Positions 1 through 7,569 of a stretch of 64,000 nt of DNA are shown one piece after another. Positions within the stretch are counted from its first letter, which is position 1; every line of letters begins with the position of its first letter. The notes beneath the pieces are model-generated. The model was not told where the DNA came from. It saw nothing but the letters and a program-made list of their open reading frames with translations, and did not search any database. Source of the DNA: Delftia sp. PS-11. GTDB lineage: Bacteria; Pseudomonadota; Gammaproteobacteria; Burkholderiales; Burkholderiaceae_C. The position numbers and the translations under genes are program-made. The stretch spans positions 124,001 through 188,000 of the forward strand of contig NZ_JACSYA010000001.1 of NCBI RefSeq assembly GCF_029870285.1. Reading direction: 5' to 3'.

Positions 1-868
1 GGTTGAATGCGGCCACGGCGACGATCAGCGTCAGGATGATGAACATCATGCGCTTTTCCAGCTGTACCGCTGCGAACCAGGTGCGGTTTTGCTGGGTCCA
101 GTCACGGATCAGCAGCCGGTCGGTGATGGTGCGGGCCAGCTCCATGGCAACGCTTGGCGCCTCGTGCAGATCCTTGAGCTTCAGGCGGATGCCGGTCGGC
201 CCCTCCAGGCGGAACAGGCGCTGCGCATCCTCGTAGTGCATCATCACCAGGGCCGAGTCATACTCGTAATGGCCCGAATCGAAAGTTCCGGCCACATGCA
301 TCTGCTTGAGGCGCGGCACCACGCCGGCCGGCGTGACCTGTCCGCCCGGAGCGATCAGCGTCACGGTATCGCCCTCGCGCACGCCCAGCGAACGGGCCAG
401 TTCCGCGCCCAGCACCACATTGAACGCGCCGGGTTCCAGGCGCCCGAGCACTTCGGCATTGGTGGCCGCCACATCGGTGACCTCGCCTTCACGCGCAGGA
501 TCGATGCCGCGCACCAGGGCGCCCTTCATGTCCTCGCCACGGGCCAGCAGCGCCTGGGCTGCAACAAAAGGCGCAGCGCCCAGCACATCGGGATGGGCAC
601 GGGCCTCGCGCATGGTTTTTTCCAGGTCCGGCAGGGCCGCCCCCTGGGGCGCAAAAATCTCGATGTGCGAAACCACGCTGAGCATGCGGTCGCGCACCTC
701 CTTCTGGAAGCCGTTCATCACGCTCAGCACGATGATCAGCGCCGCGACCCCAAGGGAGATGCCCAGCATGGAAACGCCGGAGATGAACGAGATGAAGCCG
801 TTGCGCCGCGTGGCCCGCCCCGCGCGGGTGTAGCGCCAGCCGACGGCCAGTTCGTAGGGAAATTGCAT
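1..868 (-). CDS. lolC: Lipoprotein-releasing ABC transporter permease LolC/LolE family (3' part missing)
   Basis: Inner-membrane FtsX-type permease of the LolCDE complex, which extracts outer-membrane lipoproteins from the inner membrane and passes them to LolA. The visible 289 residues begin MQFPYELAVGWRY and run through the first transmembrane helix (about 25-50, after the RRNGFISFISG stretch) and most of the periplasmic domain; the C-terminal permease half lies beyond the left edge. An in-frame ATG two codons upstream (874) is possible. The minus-strand sequence CACAAT lies 8 nt before ATG 868. It is divergent from the rpfE-like gene. LolC and LolE are paralogues; LolC/E hybrids (LolF) also exist in some bacteria, so the exact subunit is inferred. 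Confidence 0.85.
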   Translation of the reverse strand, partial: MQFPYELAVGWRYTRAGRATRRNGFISFISGVSMLGISLGVAALIIVLSVMNGFQKEVRDRMLSVVSHIEIFAPQGAALPDLEKTMREARAHPDVLGAAPFVAAQALLARGEDMKGALVRGIDPAREGEVTDVAATNAEVLGRLEPGAFNVVLGAELARSLGVREGDTVTLIAPGGQVTPAGVVPRLKQMHVAGTFDSGHYEYDSALVMMHYEDAQRLFRLEGPTGIRLKLKDLHEAPSVAMELARTITDRLLIRDWTQQNRTWFAAVQLEKRMMFIILTLIVAVAAFN

Positions 869-1007
869 GGGCATGCATTGTGTCATTGCCTACAGGCCCT
901 GCATGGCGGCAGGCTTTGCCATCCGCATGTCAGCGCCCATGCCGTGGGCATGGCGTCTGCAGCCAGGGACAAAGGCGGTGCGCCAGCGCCACACCCACCC
1001 CATGCCC

Positions 1008-1013
1008 GACAAT
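1008..1013 (+). promoter_or_regulatory. -10-like GACAAT 7 nt before start of the rpfE-like gene
   Basis: GACAAT followed by 7 nt and ATG 1021. At this spacing transcription would begin at or near the start codon, giving a leaderless mRNA. No good -35 box and no Shine-Dalgarno sequence are visible. Confidence 0.4.
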
Positions 1014-1020
1014 AGCGCCC

Positions 1021-2019
1021 ATGCTTTCGACCGCGCCCCTGGTTTCCTCGGCCCACGCCCAGCTGGAGGAAACGACTCAATGGATCATCCCCTATGCCGG
1101 CGGCCCGTCCTCGGACATGGACGATGCAGCCGCACGCGCTGCCGCCTGGGATGGCCTGCCACTGCCCCACCTGCAGGCCCTGCTGGCACTCATGGAGCCA
1201 TCCCCTGCGCTCGATGGCAGTGAAATGGATTTTTCACCGCCCCATGAACGCGCCCTGGCGCGCTGCCTGGGCCTGCCCGACGCCCCAGGACTGATTCCAT
1301 GGGCCGCCTGGCAGGCCGGCGAGGCAGCGGACAGCGGCCAGGCCTGCGCCTATGTCACGCCCTGCCACTGGCACATCGGCGCGGACCAGGTGCTGCAGTC
1401 CGACCCATCGGCCACCCCGCTGGACGAGGCGCAGTCGCGCCAGCTGCTGGCACTGCTGGCTCCCTGGTTCGCTGACGACGGCATCGTGCTCGAATACCGC
1501 CAGCCCCAGTGCTGGCTGGCGCGCGGTGCGTTGTTCGACGGGCTGGCCACTGCCTCCATGGACCGTGCCATCGGCCGCGACGTGCGCCCCTGGCTGCCCG
1601 ATGCCCGGCAGGCGCGTGTGCTGCACCGCTTGCAAAGCGAGGTGCAGATGCTGCTCTACACCCACGCATTCAACGATGCGCGCGCCGAACGCGGGCAGCA
1701 GCCCATCAATGCCTTCTGGGTCCATGGCGCGGGCAGGCTGCCAGCCGCCGCCACGGCCAGTGGCGTGCAATGCGTGGATGATTTGCGCACCGCCGCCCTG
1801 CAGGGCAGGGTTGCGGACTGGCGCAGTGCCTGGCAGGCGCTGGATGCAGGCCTCATCGCCCGGCTGCTGGAGCGCGTGCGCGCAGGCGCTGAACTGACGC
1901 TGACGCTGTGCGGCGAGCGCAACGCCGTGGCGTGGCGCAGGCGCGCGCCGCGCTGGCACGACCGCCTGGCTGGCCTCTTCGGGCCACGCCCCCTGCCCGA
2001 CCTGGGCCGCATGCTTTGA
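1021..2019 (+). CDS. RpfE-like conserved protein (COG4255-type) upstream of recJ
   Basis: A 332-residue protein of unknown biochemical activity, beginning MLSTAPLVSS and containing WIIPYAGGPSSD near the N-terminus and PINAFWVHGAG in the middle. These motifs and the position directly before recJ match the family named after Xanthomonas RpfE, which is also a recJ neighbour. The reading frame is open further upstream (to 880), but ATG 1021 fits the homologous N-terminus and is preceded by a -10-like box. No transmembrane segment or signal peptide is evident. It ends 10 bp before recJ, so the two are probably co-transcribed. Function in virulence-factor regulation is only known by name from Xanthomonas and should not be assumed here. 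Confidence 0.65.
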   Translation: MLSTAPLVSSAHAQLEETTQWIIPYAGGPSSDMDDAAARAAAWDGLPLPHLQALLALMEPSPALDGSEMDFSPPHERALARCLGLPDAPGLIPWAAWQAGEAADSGQACAYVTPCHWHIGADQVLQSDPSATPLDEAQSRQLLALLAPWFADDGIVLEYRQPQCWLARGALFDGLATASMDRAIGRDVRPWLPDARQARVLHRLQSEVQMLLYTHAFNDARAERGQQPINAFWVHGAGRLPAAATASGVQCVDDLRTAALQGRVADWRSAWQALDAGLIARLLERVRAGAELTLTLCGERNAVAWRRRAPRWHDRLAGLFGPRPLPDLGRML

Positions 2020-2029
2020 CATCGATGCC

Positions 2030-3748
2030 ATGAAGATCATTCCCCGCGACGTGCCAGCGCAGCAGGCGTCTGCCCTGCGCCAGGCTGGCGTGCACCCCCT
2101 TCTGGCGCAGCTGTATGCCGCGCGCGGCGTGTGCTCTGCAGACGAGTTGGACGAAGCGCCATCGCGCCTGCTGGCGCCCTCAGGCCTGCAGGGCATGCAG
2201 GAGGCCGTGCGCCTTCTGGCCGATGCCATCGAACGCGGCCTTCGCCTGTGCATCGTGGCCGACTACGACTGTGACGGCGCCACGGCGTGCGCCGTGGGCT
2301 GGCGCGGCCTGCGCATGCTGGGAGCTGCCGAAACCAGCTACCTGGTACCGGACCGCGTCGTGGACGGCTATGGCCTGACACCGCCCATCGCCCGCCGCGT
2401 CAAGGAAAGCGCTGCCGATGTGCTGATTACCGTGGACAACGGCATCGCCAGCGTCGAAGGCGTGGCGCAGGCCAAGGCACTGGGCCTGCAGGTGGTCGTC
2501 ACCGACCACCATCTGCCCGGCAGCCAGCTGCCGCAGGCCGATGCCATCGTCAACCCCAACCAGCCCGGCTGCGGCTTCGAGAGCAAGTCCATGGCGGGCG
2601 TGGGCGTGATGTTCTACGTGCTGCTGGCGCTGCGCGCCGAGCTGCGCGCGCGCGGGCGCTTCGACAAGGCCAGCCAGCCCCGGCTTGAAGCGCTGCTGCC
2701 GCTGGTGGCCCTGGGCACGGTGGCCGATGTGGTGCGCCTGGACGCCAACAACCGGCGCCTTGTGGCGCTGGGCCTCAAACAGATACGCAAAGGCCTGATG
2801 CAGCCCGGCATGCAGGCGCTGTTCGATGCCGCAGGGCGCAAACCCTTCGAGGCAACCACCTTCGATTTCGGCTTCGCCCTGGGGCCGCGCATCAACGCGG
2901 CAGGCAGGCTGTCGGACATGACGATTGGCATCGAATGCCTGACCACGGATGACAGGGGCCGCGCCGCACAGCTGGCGCAGATGCTGGACGCCATCAACCG
3001 CGAACGGCGCGAACTCGAAGGCGGCATGCGCGAACAGGCCATGCTGCTGGCAGAAGGCCTGTGCACCGATGGCATGACACCTCCGCCCGCGATCAGTGTC
3101 TTCGACCCCGATTTCCACGAAGGGGTGGTCGGCATCGTCGCCTCGCGCCTCAAGGACCGCATGCACCGCCCGACCTTTGTCTTTGCGGCCAGCGGCGCGC
3201 CGGGCCACGAGCATGAACTCAAGGGCTCAGGCCGCTCCATTCCCGGATTTCACCTGCGCGACGCGCTGGACCTGGTCTCCAAGCGCCATCCCGGCCTGCT
3301 GCTGCGCTTCGGCGGCCATGCCATGGCGGCAGGCTGCACCATCGCCCAGTCAGGCTTTGCGCTGTTCAAGCAGGCTCTGGCCCAGGTGGCGCAGGAATGG
3401 CTGGATGACGCCACGCTGACGCGGCGCCTGGAAACCGACGGGCCGCTGGACCCGCGCTTTCGCAGCGCCGAGGTCGTGGAGCGGCTCAACCACGAAGTCT
3501 GGGGCCAGGGCTTCGCGCCACCGACCTTCAGCGAGGAAATCGAGGTGCTGTCGCAGCGCCTGGTGGGCGAGCGGCACCTGAAGCTTCAGCTGCGCCACCA
3601 TGGCGAAATGGTGGATGGCATCTGGTTCGGGCACACGGACCCACTGCCCGAATCCGCCTGCATTGCCTACCGGCTGGACATCAATGAATGGCGGGGCGAA
3701 CGCAAGGTGCAGTTCCTGATTGAAGGGGTCCATTCGGAAGGCGCCTGA
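2030..3748 (+). CDS. recJ: Single-stranded-DNA-specific exonuclease RecJ
   Basis: 5'-3' single-strand exonuclease acting in RecF-pathway recombination and in mismatch and base-excision repair. The 572-residue length is normal for the family. DHH-superfamily motifs are in order: VADYDCDGATA (metal-binding aspartates, about residues 76-86), VDNGI (about 145) and TDHHLPG (about 165-171). The DHHA1 domain with RFGGHAMAAG follows around residues 425-435, and the C-terminal OB domain closes the protein. ATG 2030 lies 10 bp after the rpfE-like stop. It is followed by a 104-bp gap with a strong dyad before the lipoprotein operon. Confidence 0.95.
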   Translation: MKIIPRDVPAQQASALRQAGVHPLLAQLYAARGVCSADELDEAPSRLLAPSGLQGMQEAVRLLADAIERGLRLCIVADYDCDGATACAVGWRGLRMLGAAETSYLVPDRVVDGYGLTPPIARRVKESAADVLITVDNGIASVEGVAQAKALGLQVVVTDHHLPGSQLPQADAIVNPNQPGCGFESKSMAGVGVMFYVLLALRAELRARGRFDKASQPRLEALLPLVALGTVADVVRLDANNRRLVALGLKQIRKGLMQPGMQALFDAAGRKPFEATTFDFGFALGPRINAAGRLSDMTIGIECLTTDDRGRAAQLAQMLDAINRERRELEGGMREQAMLLAEGLCTDGMTPPPAISVFDPDFHEGVVGIVASRLKDRMHRPTFVFAASGAPGHEHELKGSGRSIPGFHLRDALDLVSKRHPGLLLRFGGHAMAAGCTIAQSGFALFKQALAQVAQEWLDDATLTRRLETDGPLDPRFRSAEVVERLNHEVWGQGFAPPTFSEEIEVLSQRLVGERHLKLQLRHHGEMVDGIWFGHTDPLPESACIAYRLDINEWRGERKVQFLIEGVHSEGA

Positions 3749-3799
3749 GCCGTTGAATCTGCGTGGCCGCAGCGCGCCCCGTTCATGTAATATTCCACA

Positions 3800-3827
3800 T
3801 TTTGCAACAACCTGTTGCAAAATTTTT
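3800..3827 (+). promoter_or_regulatory. Perfect 9-bp dyad (TTTTGCAAC-5-GTTGCAAAA) followed by T5
   Basis: Inverted repeat 3800-3808 / 3814-3822 with a 5-nt loop, followed directly by TTTTT. It sits 31 bp before the first lipoprotein gene. It could be a weak intrinsic terminator for recJ or an operator for the lipoprotein operon; the low-GC stem in a GC-rich genome makes an operator plausible. Confidence 0.45.
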
Positions 3828-3852
3828 GAACCACCAAATGGGAATATCACTC

Positions 3853-4533
3853 ATGAATACACGGCTCTGGCTGTGTGCTGCCACCACCTTCGGTTTGGCG
3901 GCTGCCATTTCCGGCTGCTCTTCCGTGGAGCAATCACGCGCAGTGGAAACAGCCAGGCCGGTTTCCGCCTCCTATGCCTATCAAGGACCTCGCAGTCCCA
4001 TTTCAGTGGGCAAGTTCGATAACCGCTCCAGCTTCCAGCGCGGCATCTTCTCGGACGGGATTGACCGCCTGGGCAGTCAGGCGAAAACCATTCTGATCAC
4101 GCACCTGCAGCAAAGCGGCCGCTTCAACGTGCTCGACCGGGAAAACATGACCGAAACCCGCCAGGAGGCTGGCTTCAACCGCCAGGAGCAGGCCATCAAG
4201 GGCGCGGCCTATGTCGTCACCGGCGATGTGAGCGAATTCGGCCGCAAGGTCGTCGGCGATCGCCAGTTGTTCGGCGTGCTCGGCCGCGGCAAGGAACAGG
4301 TGGCCTACGCGAAAGTCAGCCTCAACGTGGTAAAGGTGCAGACGTCGGAAGTCGTCTATTCCGTGCAGGGTGCTGGCGAATACAGTCTCTCCAGTCGTGA
4401 GATCGTGGGTTTCGGCAGTACCGCCAGCTATGACGCAACGCTCAATGGAAAGGTCCTGGACCTGGCCATTCGCGAAGCCGTGGACAAGCTGGCGTCGGGC
4501 ATTGATGTGGGTGCATGGAAGCCTGTGCCATGA
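3853..4533 (+). CDS. CsgG/HfaB-family lipoprotein
   Basis: A 226-residue predicted lipoprotein: N-terminal hydrophobic signal and lipobox AISG-C with lipidated Cys22. The body has CsgG-type sequence, e.g. ISVGKFDNRSSF, GRFNVLDRENM and AAYVVTGDVSEFGRK. In curli systems CsgG forms an outer-membrane secretion channel, but many CsgG-like proteins are not curli exporters, and no csgA/csgE/csgF is present here. ATG 3853 is chosen over ATG 3838 because GGGAA lies at proper spacing. Its stop overlaps the next start by ATGA. The order CsgG-like, DUF4810, DUF799 matches the neisserial NMB1164-1163-1162 locus. The role of this set is unknown. Confidence 0.85.
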   Translation: MNTRLWLCAATTFGLAAAISGCSSVEQSRAVETARPVSASYAYQGPRSPISVGKFDNRSSFQRGIFSDGIDRLGSQAKTILITHLQQSGRFNVLDRENMTETRQEAGFNRQEQAIKGAAYVVTGDVSEFGRKVVGDRQLFGVLGRGKEQVAYAKVSLNVVKVQTSEVVYSVQGAGEYSLSSREIVGFGSTASYDATLNGKVLDLAIREAVDKLASGIDVGAWKPVP

Positions 4534-4892
4534 GGATCTGCGCATTGTCTGCTGCCGCTTTTTGCCTTGCATTGACCGGTTGCGCCACTCCCAGGCCACC
4601 CCTTTACGCATGGGATGACTACCAGCCTCAGGTCTACCAATACCTGAAAGACGATGGGAATACCGACCCGCACCAGCAATTGATCACGCTGGAGAAGACC
4701 CGCCAGCGGATACAGGCCCAAGGAAAGGCTCTGCCGCCTGGCTACAGAGCCCATATGGCGTTGCTCTACTCCAAGGCGGGCGACAGTGAAAGAACAGTGC
4801 AGCAGTTGACGGAGGAAAAGCAGAGCTTTCCCGAGTCAGCCACTTTCATGGACCAGTTGCTGCAGACCTTTGCCTCCCGCAAGAAAGACTGA
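4530..4892 (+). CDS. DUF4810-family small lipoprotein
   Basis: A 120-residue lipoprotein. The signal sequence ends in lipobox ALTG-C (Cys18), followed by a compact domain beginning PPLYAWDDYQPQVYQYLK. This matches the DUF4810 family. The helical remainder (YRAHMALLYSKAGD) looks like a single TPR-type helix pair, so a binding or scaffold role is conceivable. Start ATG 4530 overlaps the stop of the CsgG-like gene by four bases, indicating translational coupling; an in-frame ATG at 4515 inside the previous gene is less likely. No enzymatic motif is visible. Confidence 0.8.
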   Translation: MRICALSAAAFCLALTGCATPRPPLYAWDDYQPQVYQYLKDDGNTDPHQQLITLEKTRQRIQAQGKALPPGYRAHMALLYSKAGDSERTVQQLTEEKQSFPESATFMDQLLQTFASRKKD

Positions 4893-4893
4893 A

Positions 4894-5562
4894 ATGCGCT
4901 TGCCCGACATCTTCAAGTCATTGACCATCGCCATGGCGGCGGCCTTGACCGGCTGCGCGACAACAGCGCCCTACGACTATTCCGCCCTGCGCGCCTCCAA
5001 GCCGCGCTCCATCCTTGTGATGCCACCTTTGAACCAGTCCCCCGAAGTCACTGCGCCGGCCGGGGTTCTGTCCCAGATCACGCTGCCCTTGGCGGAGGCC
5101 GGCTACTACGTGCTGCCCGTGGCAGCCACGGAGGAAATGTTCCGGCAAAACGGCATCCACTCCGGAGAAGATGCCCAGGAACTGCCTTTTTCCAAACTCC
5201 GGCAGATCTTTGGGGCCGACTCGGCGCTGTACCTGAACATACGCAGCTATGGCACCAGCTATGCAGTGATCAGCAGCGCCTCCGTGGTCACACTGGATGC
5301 AAAGCTCGTGGATCTGCGCACGGGCGCCCAGTTATGGAATGGCAGCGCCACGGCATCCAGCGCCGAGAATCAGAGCTCCAGTGGCGGACTGGTCGGTCTT
5401 CTGATGACGGCCTTGCTCAACCAGATCCTCGACACTGTCAATGAGCGCAGCGTGCAGGTCGCCTCGATCGCCAACCAAAGGCTCGTGGCCCAGGGGCTGC
5501 GGGGCGGCCTGCTGCCAGGTCCGCGCTCGCCCGACTACGGCAAGGAAATGCAGCCGCGCTGA
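4894..5562 (+). CDS. DUF799-family (GNA1162-like) lipoprotein
   Basis: A 222-residue lipoprotein with lipobox ALTG-C (Cys21). Motifs SILVMPPLNQSPEV, AGYYVLPVAAT and ADSALYLNIRSYGTSY are those of DUF799, the family of the meningococcal vaccine antigen GNA1162, whose fold is related to the TolB/CsgG nucleotide-free domain. ATG 4894 begins two bases after the previous stop, so this is the last gene of the three-gene operon. It ends 32 bp before the convergent chemotaxis receptor gene. Likely an outer-membrane-associated complex with its two partners (inference). Confidence 0.85.
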   Translation: MRLPDIFKSLTIAMAAALTGCATTAPYDYSALRASKPRSILVMPPLNQSPEVTAPAGVLSQITLPLAEAGYYVLPVAATEEMFRQNGIHSGEDAQELPFSKLRQIFGADSALYLNIRSYGTSYAVISSASVVTLDAKLVDLRTGAQLWNGSATASSAENQSSSGGLVGLLMTALLNQILDTVNERSVQVASIANQRLVAQGLRGGLLPGPRSPDYGKEMQPR

Positions 5563-5594
5563 ACATCCTCGCCAGAACGCCAGGAAAAGAGCGG

Positions 5595-7385
5595 TCAGAA
5601 CGACTCCCACTCATCATCGGCGGCGGCTTTGGCAGTGCTTTTGGCCGGTGGAGCTGCCAGCTTCTTGCCAGGCGAAGCCGCCGGCGCCGCGCCGGCCGAT
5701 GCCGCGGCGGCCGGTGCCGCGGCACCAGAGGTCAGCGTGCGCGCCGCCGCCGGCCGAGCCTGCGCGACGGCAGGACGCGCAGCAGGGGCCGGCGCCGGCG
5801 CGGCGGGCCTGCGTGCAGCGGCAGGCGCTGCCGCATCCGCGTGTCCCAGCTTGAACACCGATACCACCTCGGACAAGCGTTTGGCCTGTGCCTGCATGGC
5901 CATGGCCGCCGCGCTCGACTCCTCCACCAGCGCCGCGTTCTGCTGCGTCATCTGATCGAGCTGGGTCACCGCCTGGTTGACCTGGCCGATGCCATCGCGC
6001 TGCTCGCCGGAGGCGGCCGTGATCTCGCCGATCAGATCGCTGACACGGCGCACGCTGGCCACGATCTCCTCCATGCTGCGCCCGGCCTGCTCCACCTGCT
6101 GCGACCCCGTGTTCACGTTGTCCACGCTGGTCGTGATCAGCAGCTTGATTTCCTTGGCCGCATCGGCACTGCGCTGCGCCAGCGAGCGCACCTCGGAAGC
6201 CACCACGGCAAAGCCCCGGCCCTGCTCGCCCGCGCGTGCCGCTTCCACAGCCGCATTCAGCGCCAGGATGTTGGTCTGGAAGGCAATGCCGTCGATCACG
6301 CCGATGATGTCGGCAATCCTGCGGCTGCTGTCCGTGATCTGCTGCATGCTCTGCACCACCTGCCCCACCACCTTGCCACCCTGCTCGGCAGCCTGGGCGG
6401 CGGTGGCCGCCAGTTGATTGGCCTGGCGCGCCGTATCAGCCGACTGGGTCACGGTGGAGGTGAGCTGCTCCATGCTGGCCGCTGTCTGCTGCAGGTTGGA
6501 CGCCGTCTGCTCGGTGCGCGCCGACAAATCCTGATTGCCGCTGGCAATCTCGTTGGAGGCCGTGGACACGGACTCCACGCCCGTGCGCACCTCGCCCACC
6601 ACGCCCCGCAGCCGCTCGGCCATCGTATTGAGCGCGCCGAGCAGATGGCCCAGCTCATCGCCGCGGTCGGTGCGCACAGAGCGCGTCAGATCGCCTGCCG
6701 CAATGCCGTCGGCCAGCGTCACGGCCTCGTCCAGCGGACGCTTGATCGAACGCAAAATGGCAGCCCCCGTGAACAGACCCAGCAGCACAATGGCAGCGCT
6801 GGCCATGGCCGACAGCCAATAGGCCTGGCGGCGGTGCACAGCACCCTCGGTCTGGACCTGTTCGCCCTGACGTTCTAGCAGCTTCACGAAATCATCCTGG
6901 GCTGCGTCGTAGCGCGCAGCCGCAGGCCTCAACTGCTTTTCAACGATATCGGCGGCGGCGGCCAGGTCATTGGCCTTACGGGTCTCCTGTGCCAGAGTGT
7001 TGATTCTCAGCGCCTCCTTGCGGTGAGCACTTACCCCATCAAGGGCCTGCTTTCCTTCGGCATTGAGCGCCAGCTCCATGACCTCTTTTTGCAGCACGTT
7101 ATTGCGCTCTATGCCTTTGCTCAACAGCGCACGCTGCTGGGCGACCACAGTCTCGTCGGTGGACATGACGGTGATGATGGCGCGCTCCACGCTCATCTGC
7201 GTGGTGTAACGCCATTCACGCGCAAGCGTGGCAGCACGCTGCACAGTCATGACATCGGCGCTGATCTTGTCATTGACCCCGTGCAGGTACAGCACAACGC
7301 CGCCATTGACGGCCAGCATGCCCAGCAACAGCCCCAGGACCAGGGCCCACAGTTTTTGGGCGACGGTGATTCGATTGAGTTTCAT
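5595..7385 (-). CDS. Methyl-accepting chemotaxis protein with C-terminal EWESF tether
   Basis: A 596-residue transmembrane chemoreceptor. TM1 (about 12-32, [17 protein letters not shown]) is followed by a four-helix periplasmic ligand domain (about 33-190), TM2 (about 192-214), HAMP (about 215-267) and the long signalling coiled coil with the conserved tip [19 protein letters not shown]. An Ala/Pro-rich linker of about 90 residues leads to the C-terminal pentapeptide EWESF, which fits the xWxxF tether that recruits CheR and CheB in enterobacterial receptors. ATG 7385 gives the usual short cytoplasmic N-terminus MKLNRITV. Its HAMP and signalling half is nearly identical to that of the next receptor, indicating recent duplication or gene conversion. 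The ligand is unknown. Confidence 0.93.
   Translation of the reverse strand: MKLNRITVAQKLWALVLGLLLGMLAVNGGVVLYLHGVNDKISADVMTVQRAATLAREWRYTTQMSVERAIITVMSTDETVVAQQRALLSKGIERNNVLQKEVMELALNAEGKQALDGVSAHRKEALRINTLAQETRKANDLAAAADIVEKQLRPAAARYDAAQDDFVKLLERQGEQVQTEGAVHRRQAYWLSAMASAAIVLLGLFTGAAILRSIKRPLDEAVTLADGIAAGDLTRSVRTDRGDELGHLLGALNTMAERLRGVVGEVRTGVESVSTASNEIASGNQDLSARTEQTASNLQQTAASMEQLTSTVTQSADTARQANQLAATAAQAAEQGGKVVGQVVQSMQQITDSSRRIADIIGVIDGIAFQTNILALNAAVEAARAGEQGRGFAVVASEVRSLAQRSADAAKEIKLLITTSVDNVNTGSQQVEQAGRSMEEIVASVRRVSDLIGEITAASGEQRDGIGQVNQAVTQLDQMTQQNAALVEESSAAAMAMQAQAKRLSEVVSVFKLGHADAAAPAAARRPAAPAPAPAARPAVAQARPAAARTLTSGAAAPAAAASAGAAPAASPGKKLAAPPAKSTAKAAADDEWESF
5853..6755 (-). repeat. Copy A of a ~900-bp near-identical direct repeat (HAMP + MCP signalling module)
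   Basis: Aligns without gaps to 7672-8574 (constant offset 1819 bp). Differences are scattered single bases, mostly at third codon positions. It covers the receptor cytoplasmic half only; the sensor domains differ. Confidence 0.9.
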
Positions 7386-7569
7386 GAATAGCCACTCTTT
7401 ACAAACAATGCCAGGTGGGTCAGCGCTTGGCATCTCCAGCCCGCTGCCCGCCTGCGTTTTTCCCACCAGGTATGTGTGGCGGTTTCGTGATCATCGTCGG
7501 AAAAAAGCGGAAATTAACATTTGTTACAACTAGCCCTAGGGAAGATCCTGACCCTCTGGCGCGGTGCGT

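Noticed and set aside
3853..5562. Curli secretion system
   Set aside because: Only CsgG-like sequence is present; no csgA, csgB, csgE or csgF, and the DUF4810/DUF799 neighbours define another locus type.
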